A stretch of DNA of 64,000 nt from NCBI GenBank assembly GCA_963281255.1, contig OY725490.1, positions 1,426,001 through 1,490,000 on the forward strand, read 5' to 3'. The translations under genes were made by a program, and so were the position numbers. Position 1 is the stretch's first letter. Each line of letters begins with the position of its first letter. The notes below the pieces were generated by a model. The model was not told where the DNA came from, did no database searches, and was given only the letters and a program-made list of their open reading frames with translations. The DNA is from Aphrocallistes beatrix. Its lineage: Eukaryota > Porifera > Hexactinellida > Sceptrulophora > Aphrocallistidae. Below are positions 46,600-57,473 of the stretch, one piece after another.

Positions 46600-47200
46600 G
46601 AGTAAGAGAGAACCGTTTTTCATTGCTATCTCTTTACAGGTTCAAACAGTAAGAAAATACATATTAAAATATCCTATATTAGCCGTTGAGAATTCGCTTT
46701 TAGCTCAAAATAAAACTTTTTTTAAAAGGTGTGAAAATATGTAATATGTTAATAACTCATAAAATATTCATGTTATTACTTTCAAAGTGCGAAAATCAGA
46801 TCCTACATGGTGAAATACCCTATATTAGTCGTTGAGATTTTGCTTATATCTTTAAACAAAGCTTTGCAGTGGAGGTGTTAAAATATGAATATATACGTAC
46901 TTGTAAAAACCGGAAGTGATGAGATTTTGCGAAAAAAATGTCGACGGTGCACATCTACACCATTAAGAGATCCTACATGCGAAATTTGGTAAAAATCGGA
47001 CTGTTAGATTTCGCAGTAGCGCGCGTACGGACATACATACATACATACGGACGGACGAGATACTCTGCCCATGTCATAAGGGCATCTCGCTATAGAAGCT
47101 GCACTAAAAACGATGCAAATTAAGATAGATTCGGAATTTTTTACATAATTAAGATTCTGAAGTAGTAAGAAAAAACGATAAGGATAAATAGGAGTGATAA
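46600..47200. mobile_element. Pogo-like MITE remnant split by another insertion
   Basis: Pieces at about 46605-46660 (ctctttacaggttcaaacag) and 47107-47200 (gattctgaagtagtaagaaa) match the element at 56027-56189. The intervening 450 bp end with acatacatacggacggacga and catgtcataagggcatctc, shared with 37500-37570 and 54210-54275. Confidence 0.5.
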
Positions 47201-47295
47201 ATAACTAGTTTCGACAGTAATTGAAATGCAAAATATCTGAGAGAAAGAGAGCTTTTGCAGAGCATGACATTTTAAGTACATCAGCAGATCTATTT

Positions 47296-47467
47296 CCTAA
47301 TTTATCGTATCACGCCGTACGTTCCTTGCCTTATTTGGCCGCACCTATTCCTATGAACAGCTCTTCTCAATGATGAAAAATGTAAAAAGAAGCTCTAGAT
47401 CACTCCTAAGACTCATTCATCAGGAATATCGGATTGCAACATCAAGTATACGAGCACTCTTTGTGTA
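47296..47467 (+). pseudogene. hAT transposase C-terminal (dimerisation) fragment
   Basis: One frame reads TFLALFGRTYSYEQLFSMMK and then NVKRSSRS...YRIATSSIRALF, ending in a stop at about 47466. The pattern (S/C)(E/Q)xxFSxMKxxK ... L ... LRxATxS is the hAT C-terminal dimerisation region as in GTF2IRD2/ZBED5-like proteins. Nothing of the catalytic domain was seen upstream. Confidence 0.75.
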
Positions 47468-47579
47468 AACGAAAACCATGTCAGATATCCCATTAGTTTT
47501 GTTTTATATAATTAAATAAAATATACAGTGATCGTCAGACAAGATTTACTACTAAATACCCTGATGTTCATAGACATTG

Positions 47580-47840
47580 GATGTGGAACCCAGTCAACTC
47601 GTATATATTTAGGGCGTTTCAGTTGTAAAACTGACACGAATTAACTTAGGACCAGTTGACATTTAGGAAGAGTAAGTATACAGCACGAGCTGTTATAGGT
47701 ACAGTCAGTCCTCTCTAATTGTCCACTTGCCAGAATAGGAGTACTATGTGTAAAAACATTTCGAATTATCAAATTGTCCACTTTGGATCCCATTATCCAA
47801 TGGTGGACAATTAGAGAAGACTTAGCGTGCATGTTGACTG
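47580..47840. mobile_element. MITE with 'cagtcaactcg' end and nested copy
   Basis: Contains gtttcagttgtaaaactgac and gaccagttgacatttagga, shared with the foldback element at 54365-54783. Within it, cagtcagtcctctctaattgtcc and its complement near 47810 mark a second small TA-flanked element (47702-47822). Confidence 0.5.
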
Positions 47841-48119
47841 GGTTCAAACCACTATGAAGCCAGAAGCAGCATTCATTTTATTCACTAAATTTGGAGATAA
47901 TGTTGAATAAGTTATGATATGAATGAATTAGTAATCAATTCTTTGAATGAACTCAATATATACAATAGAACAGACACTAAATGTCAAAAGCATGCATATA
48001 CGTATAATAACCAATATAATCATCAATCGCATGCATATCTAATGATATAAACTCTGAGGAAAGGCTATTGCTATTTTAAGAAAATAGGGATAGATTTAAA
48101 TAGAAATATCAGGACTGAA

Positions 48120-51100
48120 CTAAATCAGGTATAAGTAGATGGCAGGATGTCTAAACAAGTTGTTCTTCGAATAACAGAACCAGAATCCGAATCCGAGGAG
48201 AACAAAAACAATCAGAATGAAGATCACCGCTAAAGCTATAATGGATGCATAAAATATAAAAGAATATTAGATAACAGCATTCTTATCTGATTATAAATAG
48301 CATCCAAGGCAATAAGAACATTTATATTTACTTGCGCTACGCGGCTTGCGGACACTGCGTGTCCGCAGAGTCGCTCTGCAGGCGCCTGGGGATATCAAAG
48401 AAACAATAAAAAACTTTCTGTCGAGTTAAGCATGCAATTTCCATGAAAACCAAATACCAAGTTCTTTAAAAATTACTTTCAATATTTATAATCTTACCAG
48501 TGTTCAAGGAAGATGTTGTAGGAACAAGAGAGGTCGTGGTAGAAACAGGAGTTGATAACGTGGGATTTGATGCTATGCAAAGTATACTTTATTAAAACTA
48601 ATTATCTACTAACAGTCTTTACTTTCTTCCATACTCACCAGTGTTGAAGGAAGAAGAAGAACTGATGGAGCAAGATATTTGAGTGCCAGAGTAGGACTGT
48701 CCACACTGCTGAGTTATTCTCAGAACAGCTGTGATGTCAGTCTCTACCTCTGCACTACCAACGAAGTTGTGAGGAGTCAGAGACTGAGTGGAAGTGCGTG
48801 CATCAGAAGAGAGGAGAGAGAATGGAATGTTGTCACTGAATATTCTGGTAACATTTCCCTGAGTGTGTGAGTAGTTCAGTGAGAGAGAGTACTCAATCAG
48901 GAGTGTGGTAGTCGGAGTAGGAGCAGAGAAGTCCTGGAAATAAAGATAGGGTGTTTTGTTGTGTGTTAGAGAGTAAGTTTCTTAAATATTTAAAGCAGAA
49001 TTCTTTCGTCATAGATACAATTTGATTTATTAAGGAATTCATTTGCTAATGTGAAATAGCTTAAAATAGGATTTGTTTGTATTCAATTACAGATAACCTT
49101 GTTGGACTAATTTAATCGTATCTGACAATCAATTATGTAAATGGAATCCTAAAATAGCTCCAATAATGAGAAATAGAAATTATGTATTCATGTTCTCTTT
49201 ATATAAATAATTCATAGGTAAGATAATATATAAGTATAAACCCATACACTGGAACTATTTAAAGTATATATATAAGATTTGTTGAGTCATTATAAATTGA
49301 TTATCAAACCATACTCACCCAATTTATCCTGAACAAATTAGACTCATCCTCATAACTGATACAAGTTGAATTTGAGCTTATTTTCGATAAAGAATAACCT
49401 AAATGAGAAATCTGCATGAAACACAATAATATCTCGGGAACGCAGAATTTGACCTAAAATGGAAATAGGAATTTGACCTAAAAATAGAGGGAGAGAGAAG
49501 GTGAGCATTTGTTAGGTTTGAAATAGTGTTCAATTGAGTGTGAGTGGCATCTTTTTCGTAAGGGGAGTACTGTGTGGCATTTAGGTATTAATCCTACTTA
49601 GTACGTTTTAGGTCTTATTCCTGCTTCAAAATTATTTTAGGTCAATTTCCTACTTCGCAATATTTAGGTCAAATTCCAGCGTCCAAATATCTCGATTCCA
49701 AATGCTAATACAACTGCAACTCACTATTAATAGTGTCGAGATTTGAGGTGGCTACAATAGAGTTCCCAGCACAGCTGCTAGCATGGACAGAGTATGCATA
49801 GACTGTATCGAGGAGTAGATCAGTGTTGTGAGAGTATGAGTTAGCAGGTGCTGATATGCTCTCCAGTTCTGTTCTGTTCTGAGACAAGTAATAGAGATTC
49901 ACAGTTCTGTCTGTGGAAGAGGGAGGAATCCAGTTCAGTGAGACTGTAGCAGAGCAAGTGCTAGGATCTATGTTGGATGATGAGATGGACAGCATAGATG
50001 GAGCAGGAGGAGGAGCTGTGGAGATTTAAACTCAAACTATTCAATCCCATTCATATAAAGAATATATTACCTCATCAAGGTTTAAATCGATATGTCAATG
50101 TTGCAAAAAAATCCAAAACACGATACAGTAGATATTGGATATCACTATACTCAATATATCACTATGTTGTTTGAGTTTTGTGATTTCTGTCTTAGATACT
50201 ATTCTTGATGATGTACAACAAAGTCTTTATTCCAAATATAACGTGTTTTAACTATTTGGAAATTCTACAATAGGTTTTAACAAGTACATATATAGCGGAT
50301 ATGGTGATAGTGCTGGGGACATGGAATTTTGGGTCAAAGTATCACTATGTATCCAATATATCACTATATCCAATATCAGTCATGGTCGCTTATTGTGAAC
50401 CACCAGGGGACCAAAAAATATGTTCATAATAGGGACACTTCATATTAAACGAACTTGATTCAATACAAATCTTATATATTAAAACTCTAGGATTTTTGTT
50501 TTTGTTTTTTGTTTGTTTGTCCGAATTGATTGAAGAATTGGCAAGTCGTAGAGATACGAAAATTGGCATGTAGGTGTCAAATGATGAATCTAGGATTAAG
50601 TTCGAAGATCTAAGCGAAATGTTCACACCTCGCCGAGATAGGTGACAAAATGTGTTGACCAATCAAATTCGATTATTTTATAATGCAAATACATTGGAAT
50701 AAAATAGTAGTGACTTATGCATACAATCAAAAGAACTATTTGGGATTGAAACTCATTGGTTTATGTGAACCAATCAATTATCAGCCTTTTATAATGCCAT
50801 TCACACGATTCTATTTCATATAAATGATTGAATACTGCTATTTTGAGTCTATAATTTGATTATTAACAACAATTAAAGTGTGTTATATGCTACGATCAAT
50901 CAATTCGATCATTAAATAACTTTTAACAGGGCTGGGGTTGGTTAACCGATATTTGGTGTCGGTTATTTTAGTTTCCTCCAGGGCGGTTAACCGGTTAACC
51001 GATGTCAATATTAATTAGTATAAATATGGATTTGTCGACTAATATTTAACCTGATATTGAAAAATTTACAATCTTCAGTGGTCTCGAAATATACTATATT

Positions 51101-52839
51101 GTTAGAAAAATTGTAATAATATTGTAATAACAAGTTTTACAAGTAATATTCATGAATCTTCATCGAAAACAATGAAATTATTCTAAATATTTATAAATTA
51201 AAGCAGATCGGTTAACCGATCCAGGATTTTCTTAACCGTTAACCGTGATTGACGGCGGTTAACCGGTTAACCGAATCCAGCCTTGCTTTTAACGACAAGG
51301 ACTGGCATTGATCAAATTGAGCTTACATTCAGGATAGTTGACTTAAGACTTAATACGAAGTAAATTATATTTATCACGAAACAAAATTTCTGCTACAATT
51401 CAGATTTCATTAATGTAACCATAGACAAATGGCAATCCAGCGTAATTAGTATAAAACAAGAATGCGACGTATTGTTTCTCTAATATCCGCAAGTGCCCAC
51501 TGGATAAATCTGCAGACACGCAGTGTCTGCAAGCCGCGCAGCGCAAGCAAGCGAAGCGCGCTTGTCCTTTCTAAAGAATGAAATTGGGACCAGGAGGTTA
51601 GTTCATAATAAACGAATGTTCATATTAAGCGACCCTGACTGTATCTAATATACCACTATATATATCCAATATCTACTGTATCGAAATTTCAAAAAATCTT
51701 AATATGAATAACCTCCCATTTGGGGATGACCTTAAAGGTTTAGATTTTAGTCTTAGCTAAGACTGGTGGCTGTGATATATCAGTCAGTGATAGTTCTAGC
51801 GAATTACGGACAAACCTGCAGGTCTTAGTAGAGTTGTTTCACTAGCTACATCAGTAGCACCAGAATTACCACTAAGATAGTATAAAGCAGAACACCCAAG
51901 ACGTATACCAGCATCAGAAGTTGTGTAAGATGAGAGAGTTAGGCTTCCAAGTGTGATCTTATCATTACTGAAACTGTTATTAGCAAAAGCAGTCAGTCTA
52001 CTCAGATCTACTCCTCCAATAATCGTGTTTTCTGAGTTAATATCTACGTCATCCACAGAAGTAGAGTGATTACCAACAATAAACCGAGACAAAGAGTCCC
52101 TAAAATTGTTAGCTGAATCCGGAACGGTTATTTCACATTCAACAGTGACGTCATCTCCTCTGCATGCGAGTGCAGGTACCTGCGTCACTACACCTGTCAA
52201 TAAGTACGGATAAGTATAATTAGGTTTAAGAGAATCGCATTTATTCGGAAGTTTGACAAATCGTAACACACAAATCCGTTCGTTTAAGTGTTACTTTTTC
52301 CCTAGCAACGCAAGAATGTGTCAGGAATGTAACAATATTCCATTCTCAAATTTTGCCTTAACCCTATCGAGTGACCTCTCGTCCGATTCCACTCAGCTAG
52401 CTGGGAATAGTTATGCATATATTGACTTCATAATCTGTCTTTTAACACTTCTTCGAGATTTATTATTAACAAGCGCGCCTCGCAGAGTCGCCCTACGGGA
52501 GCCTAGAGTTTCTCAATCTAACATATTTGGGGATATTTTTCACTTTATATATAAATATTGTTAACAAAAGTTAACGAATAATTTCGCATATGGATCCGAA
52601 AATATAATATTCTAAATCTACACGCTGGAAGCCAGCCTCTAGCTTATTTTTGTAATTTGTTTACTTAAAAAACCATTGCGTTTTGATATATAAGATGTTT
52701 CTTTGAAATATCGTATAAAGCATAATTAAATAACGCTGAAAATTGGGAACTTACATGTAGCTGAGAAATCATAGCCCAAAGAAATCAATGAACTCACAAC
52801 AAATATAAATTTTAAAATGCTAGAGCAATAGATAATCAT
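48120..52839 (-). CDS. R4: Ig/FN3 receptor with minimal tail (439 aa)
   Basis: Seven exons: 52839-52755, 52193-51816, 50015-49725, 49398-49319, 48933-48639, 48572-48498, 48235-48120. All GT-AG, all phases agree. Seen: signal peptide (1-28, MIIYCSSILKFIFVVSS), Ig-like (29-155; DDVTVEC and DAGIRLGCSALYYL, closest to R3), FN3-1 (155-252), FN3-2 (252-377, with the same internal intron after INW as R1 and R3), a Ser/Thr stalk (TTTSLVPTTSS), a membrane helix (about 404-424) and a 15-residue tail ending AIYLYLI. The tail-encoding exons of R1 and R3 are absent. Inferred: adaptor-dependent or decoy partner of its signalling paralogues. A further 3' exon by alternative splicing is possible. Confidence 0.85.
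49430..49685. mobile_element. MITE with 'aggtcaaattcc' ends, inverted copy
   Basis: Homologous in reverse to 29703-29905. R4 intron. Confidence 0.6.
50382..51645 (+). mobile_element. MITE 'cagtcagggtcg' split by an HE element
   Basis: Left piece 50382-50470 and right piece 51566-51645 together correspond to the intact copy at 55828-55995. The join falls at caatacaaat / cctttctaaag. Lies between the Ig and FN3-1 exons of R4. Confidence 0.75.
50471..51565 (-). mobile_element. HE family element, full length with a nested MITE
   Basis: Read on minus it runs from acaagcgcgcttcgcttgc, through the GC hairpins, to ttttaatatataag. Both ends are defined by the split MITE around it. A third element (about 50937-51290, ends ggctggggttggttaaccg / cggttaaccgaatccagcc) is nested within it and missing from the 9450 copy. 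Confidence 0.75.
52468..52640 (+). mobile_element. HE family fragment
   Basis: aacaagcgcgcctcgcagag and following AT-rich DNA match 6666-6840. In the first R4 intron. The open frame at 52253-52564 crosses it and is not a gene. Confidence 0.55.
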
Positions 52840-53499
52840 TTTACAAATCGGTTTAAAAAAAATATAATTAGGAATGTCAATTCAGATTGTTTATATAGAG
52901 TCTGTTCGATTCTTAGTTATTGGGATTCAGGATAGTCCCGAAACCCAAAAATGGAAGTGAAGTGTCTATGTATTTCTCTTGACAATTCATTGCATGACCT
53001 CTGACAGCTCTGGTATCTACTCATTCCTGGAAATTTTCATTAGAGTTTGACGCACATAGGATATCATAAAAGCCTCTTACCTAATGTTTCGGAATTCCGT
53101 ACTTACCAACTGTCCAGTCCTTGGCTGTTTCTCCGCCAAGAGTTTGAAATGAGTTGTAAAATCGGTTCTGGAATGGCAGCCATCACAAATAATATTTCCA
53201 TTTCTGGCCTCAGCTTTTGGCGCAGTTGTTAGTTCTAGTTCAATCAAGGAAGATGTGTAGGAATGTCGGGAGCTTTTTGAGGTATTTCAAGCGAACTCTG
53301 ACTCCAGTTTGACTCAACCTGGGTATTTTAATAAAAAATTACTCATAAAAATAACTCAAGATCATCAATTAGTAATCAAGTACCATTTGTTTGATTTTCC
53401 AAAATAATTTCCTCACTTGTTTCACAACCAATCAAAAAGAGGAGGTTTCGACGTAGAAAAGACGAAGATAATGTAAAACATATTTTGAACACCTAAATA

Positions 53500-53685
53500 C
53501 AGTCGACTCCGTTTAATAGGGTCACATCGGTCAGAGGACATTTTGCCCCGATTAAGCGGAGAACTCTATTAACCGAAAATATTTTGTATTAGCTTCTATG
53601 TATGAGAGCTATTCCGGTCCTGCCAAAAGTGACCATTAAGCGGTTGACCCGATTAAACAGTGACCCTATTAAGCGGAGTCGACTG
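53500..53685. mobile_element. Pogo-like MITE 'cagtmgactccgcttaatag', copy 3
   Basis: TA-flanked, ends cagtcgactccgtttaatag and taagcggagtcgactg. Interior like 24888-25076. Confidence 0.8.
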
Positions 53686-53744
53686 TATATACAAATTAAA
53701 ATGAACCTGTTTTATGGACACCTCGATATACTGAACAACAACTC

Positions 53745-53990
53745 GAATCCAGAAGGTGTTCAAAATACATAGAGGTTTGAATGTATCAGATGCATTAAAT
53801 CCTCACGCGTTTCGTTGTATCAGGTGTCTCTTCGCCTGTGACCACCTTCCTTGGAGGTCCAGGGTTCTGTCTAACTCCACCAATGGTGATGAACACTACC
53901 AGGACCACTCTCAAGATAGAACTGAATCTGCTCCAGCAGAGATGTTGAATGTTAGATGAGGAATTACTCTGTCTCTCTTAATATCCATCA
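53745..53990 (-). other. Possible retroelement ORF start with 2A-like motif
   Basis: On minus, an open stretch of about 70 codons ends at about 53786. It contains a hydrophobic segment (ILRVVLVVFITI) directly followed by GGVRQNPGPP. Hydrophobic stretch plus NPGP is typical of 2A-like or related leader motifs at the start of some LINE-type ORFs in marine invertebrates. No reverse transcriptase was found next to it. Weak call. Confidence 0.3.
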
Positions 53991-54364
53991 ATCCGGGATC
54001 TCCATAATTCTAAGGAAACCATCTAAATCGAAAAAAGGAATTTATTGAACTGATACAACAAGCTGATCCGATTTTTTTTTTAAATTTTGATTATTTTGAT
54101 GATATTTTTTTGAGATGATGAGAAGATTGTCCGGTTAGGTCAGTTAGGTCCGGTTGTTGCGTTTTTAGTACAATATGCTAGATCATACACTTCATTCAAT
54201 AGGATTTCCAGGTACAAGCAGACGTACGTACGCACGCACGGATCTTACACGCCGTCCATGCCATAAGGCATCTCCTATAATTCAGGGCCGGCGCCACTGG
54301 TCCGGTTGGTTAGGTAAAAACCGGACCACTTCCAAAACCGTGGTGCCGGCACTGTACAATTTAA

Positions 54365-54783
54365 TGCCAGTCAACTCGCACCTATACCAACTCATCCTAA
54401 ATGTCAACTGGTCCTATGTTAATTAATTCGTGTCAGCTTTTAATCCTATTGATTATTATAATAGTCCGATTTTACAACTGAAACCCCTAAAAATCCGTAC
54501 CCCAAACTACTACCACTGAAACTCCATGTAACCCCAGGAGATACTATAAATATGAGATGATTTATTCAATTGTATGGATGTGTCAACTGGTCTCGAATAC
54601 CAACTCTCCCATATTTTGGGAAATAGGAGTTTCAGTGGTAGTAGTTTGGGGTACGGATTTTTAGGGGTTTCAGTTGTAAAATCGGACTATTATAATAATC
54701 AATAGGATTAAAAGCTGACACGAATTAATTAACACAGGACCAGTTGACATTTAGGATGAGTTGGTATTCGAGACAGTTGACTG
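54365..54783. mobile_element. Foldback element with about 130-bp arms
   Basis: 54393-54535 and 54605-54755 are nearly perfect inverted repeats (for example ccgattttacaactgaaacc and ggtttcagttgtaaaatcgg) around about 75 bp. The ends cagtcaactcg / cagttgactg extend beyond the long arms. Shared pieces at 47580-47700. At 54284-54355 just before it is a cagggccggcg-type MITE. Confidence 0.75.
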
Positions 54784-55000
54784 TATCCATACAATGAATA
54801 AATTATCTCATATTTATATTATAATTATCCTTGGGATTACATGGAAGATTCAATGAATACCCAACTAGGAAGTCTGTGTAAAATTACATTATTTGAATCT
54901 CAAGTGTTGTCATACATTTCTCCCACACACTTTACCGCTATTCGATAGGAGTCACGTGTCACGCCTGCATTAAGTACGATGCAGCAATAATGAGAAATTC

Positions 55001-55192
55001 CATACACGCCAACTATCCTATTTTTTCTCTCTCTTTATGGCCTAATTTTCTTGAGTGCTACCCGTTTTTTCCCCATTATGTCCCCCTTTTTTGGATTCCA
55101 TATATATATGTAATACTTTTCTATTGCGTCCCGCCATGTCCCGCGAAATTCAACGCCGCGTCCCGTTTTTATCACGGCTCAGGTTGGCATGC
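55001..55192. mobile_element. MITE with 'gggac' motifs, copy 3
   Basis: Inverted orientation relative to 8034-8221: left end acgccaactatcc, right end ggctcaggttggcatg. Confidence 0.65.
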
Positions 55193-55589
55193 AGTTCTCA
55201 CATTGTATTGTTTCCTGTCTTGGTCTAACAGTTTGCCAGACACGGATCAGTCACATATTGCACTCAGGGTATTATACAGCCTTCCAGAGATACGCTCCTA
55301 ATCTAAAATTTCCACATTTTCATTCGCCTAAATCGATAAATAACATATAATAGGGTAGATTTGTTAATTTCTGTTTTTTTTTACACTCCTAAACACTTTG
55401 TAGCTTAGAATAATACGCCTAAAGGAGCGTCTCGTGCTCCTAGATAATTCCTTGATTGCACTCAGAGGCGTGGCCAGGACTATGACCACTAAATTCCACA
55501 AATTAGCACTGGTGCCGCAACTCTCTCGCGAAAGGAATTGGATTGCCGACCCTACAATTGGACTGACTACGCCTCTGACTGTCTCGTAT

Positions 55590-55826
55590 ATTATCTGACA
55601 TACCTAATTTACGGATGGAACATAACCATTCCGTACCTAATCTATGGAACTTGACGGAACGGTTCCGGAATTTTAAATGCCTATTTTACGAATATCCCAT
55701 TCCGGACATTATAAATGCTTAATTTACGGATTATTCCGTAAATTATGCATTCCGTCAAGTTCCATAGATTAGGTCTCAGATTTCCCGGAATGGTTCCGTT
55801 CCATTCCGTAACTTAGGCATGTCCTA
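55590..55826. mobile_element. Foldback MITE with 'ggaacggttccg' motifs
   Basis: Starts gacatacctaatttacgga and ends ccgtaacttaggcatgtcc, an inverted pair. Several internal copies of attccgt / acggaat and gaacttgacggaac. Related in end sequence to 32196-32276. Confidence 0.6.
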
Positions 55827-55827
55827 T

Positions 55828-55995
55828 AGTCAGGGTCGTTTATTGTGAACCACCAGGATACCAAAAAATGTGCTCATATCGAGAGGCTTCATATTAAGCA
55901 GACTTGATTCAATAGAAATCCTTTGTAAATAATGAAATTGGGATCAGAGGGTTAGTTCATAATAAACGAATGTTCACATTAAGCGGCCCTGACTG
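55828..55995 (+). mobile_element. MITE 'cagtcagggtcg', intact copy
   Basis: agtcagggtcgtttattgtg at the left and cattaagcggccctgactg at the right, TA-flanked. It serves as the reference for the split copy at 50382-51645. Confidence 0.75.
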
Positions 55996-56026
55996 TAGAT
56001 TACTGACATCAGAACTGTGTGAAGTA

Positions 56027-56189
56027 CAGTCGAAACCGGTTTTTCTTACTATTTCTTTTCAGGTTCAAACAGTAAGAAAAAACCGATGGAATTTAATATA
56101 GATTTGGAATTTGTACATAATTAAGATTCTGAAATAGTAAGAAAAAAACGATAAGTAAGGATAAACCGGAGTGAAAAAAATTTCGACTG
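56027..56189. mobile_element. Pogo-like MITE 'cagtcgaaaccgg'
   Basis: TA-flanked ends cagtcgaaaccgg and ccggagtg...tttcgactg. Interior cagtaagaaaaaaccgat is repeated. A broken copy is at 46600-47200. Confidence 0.65.
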
Positions 56190-56229
56190 TACAAGAAAAT
56201 ACGTACATACAACTAGATAATTTATACGT

Positions 56230-56430
56230 TATGGCAGAGGCCGGCAACCTTTTGAATGAAGTGTGCCAGTTTACCTATAAAGTCAATATATTTATTGCCT
56301 TGTGTGCCAGTGGCACGCCTGCCTAGAGTTACCGACCCCTGAATATACATAAATGTCGGTCTGTCGACCCACAAATATTTTCAACTCCGCGTGCCATCAA
56401 TTTATGCTCGCGTCCCATAGGTTGCCGATC
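56230..56430. mobile_element. hAT-like MITE remnant ('ggcaaccttttgaatg')
   Basis: gcagaggccggcaacctttt and caggttgccgatccctgcg-like ends (aggttgccgatccctgc at 56418) are imperfect inverted repeats around gtgtgccagt motifs. Typical of small hAT derivatives. Confidence 0.45.
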
Positions 56431-56436
56431 CCTGCG

Positions 56437-56700
56437 TTAAGGTATGTAACCGTTTGTGTTCAAATTGTCATTACATTCAGGATTAGCTGGCTTAACGCTG
56501 GGCTGTTGAGGTAGTTGCTCAGAATGATCAGGAAGGGTAGCAGCGGTTGGGAGATTGAATCGCAGTTGAATTGGAAACGTTGCTTTTGTCGCTTTGAACG
56601 TCTGGACATCAGAGGACTGATGGAGGGAATGTGGGTAGTGAAGGCTCCATAGATTTTGATTTAGGGCCAACTTAATTCGACCGTCCTAGAATGAGAAGAC
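56437..56700 (-). other. Unrecognised open frame, possible terminal exon
   Basis: On minus, a good acceptor (ttctcattctag at about 56685) is followed by an open stretch of about 80 codons (DGRIKLALNQNLWSLHYPHS, then PTAATLPDHSEQLPQQPS) to a stop at 56437. Composition is protein-like, but I recognise no domain and found no convincing upstream exon. It could be the last exon of an unseen gene or chance. Confidence 0.25.
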
Positions 56701-56810
56701 CAGAGTTATAACCAGTTAAAGTTTGACAAGTTATTCGCCCGAAATAAGGCTTTTTTGAAATTTTCAAAATCGGCATTTCACTGAATGTTAACCTAATTTA
56801 TTATTAATTA

Positions 56811-57134
56811 CAGTCGACTCCGCTTAATTAATAGGGCCACATCGGTCAGAGGACATTTTGCCCCGATTAAGCGGAGAACCCTATTAACTGAAAATATTTT
56901 GTATCAGGTTCTATGTATGAGAGCTATTCCGGTCCTGCCAAAAGTGGCCCTATTAAGCGGTTGACCCGATTAAACAGTGACCCTATTAAGCGGTTGACCC
57001 GATTAAACAGTGACCCTATTAAGCGGTTGACCCGATTAAACAGTGACCCAATTAAGCGGTTGACCCGATTAAACAGTGACCCAATTAAGCGGTTGACCCG
57101 ATTAAACAGTGACCCTATTAAGCGGAGTCAACTG
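56811..57134. mobile_element. Pogo-like MITE copy 4 with expanded 33-bp repeat
   Basis: Same ends as 24888-25076, but the internal unit ccctattaagcggttgaccc gattaaacagtga is tandemly repeated about five times (56945-57120). The resulting repetitive frame (SDPIKRLTRLN) is not a gene. Confidence 0.85.
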
Positions 57135-57418
57135 TAATTAAAATACAAAGAAGATAAGATTTGGTTCTTTTATTCAACTCAATAAAATTCCATGATTATC
57201 AAAACTTTACTTTGTCTAAAATATAGTCAAATACATTTGAGAAGATTGAATGTCATTTTGATCTACTACACAAAGAGATATTCTTTCAGAAACATGACCC
57301 ACTCCTGTTTCAAGGAAACTAGCCACAAACCTACCAGTCATTCTCTAATCAGTCTCTCCCCTCACTACGACACAACACACACTATCAACTCATGATACCA
57401 ACACACTTCTCTCATTTG

Positions 57419-57428
57419 ATATAAATAT
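57419..57428 (+). promoter_or_regulatory. TATA-like box before the coiled-coil gene relic
   Basis: gatataaata lies about 50 nt upstream of the ATG at 57474, on plus. Confidence 0.4.
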
Positions 57429-57473
57429 ACACTCAGTAAACAATTCATTATTTCAAACAAAGAAAACAATCAA

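Noticed and set aside
51796-52269. R4 Ig exon read as a 157-aa gene starting MLRFVKLPNK
   Set aside because: The first 25 residues are intron; a clean acceptor at 52194-52195 and in-phase joins place it as an internal exon.
56913-57137. Repetitive 74-residue frame (SDPIKRLTRLN)
   Set aside because: Lies in the expanded 33-bp repeat of a non-coding MITE.
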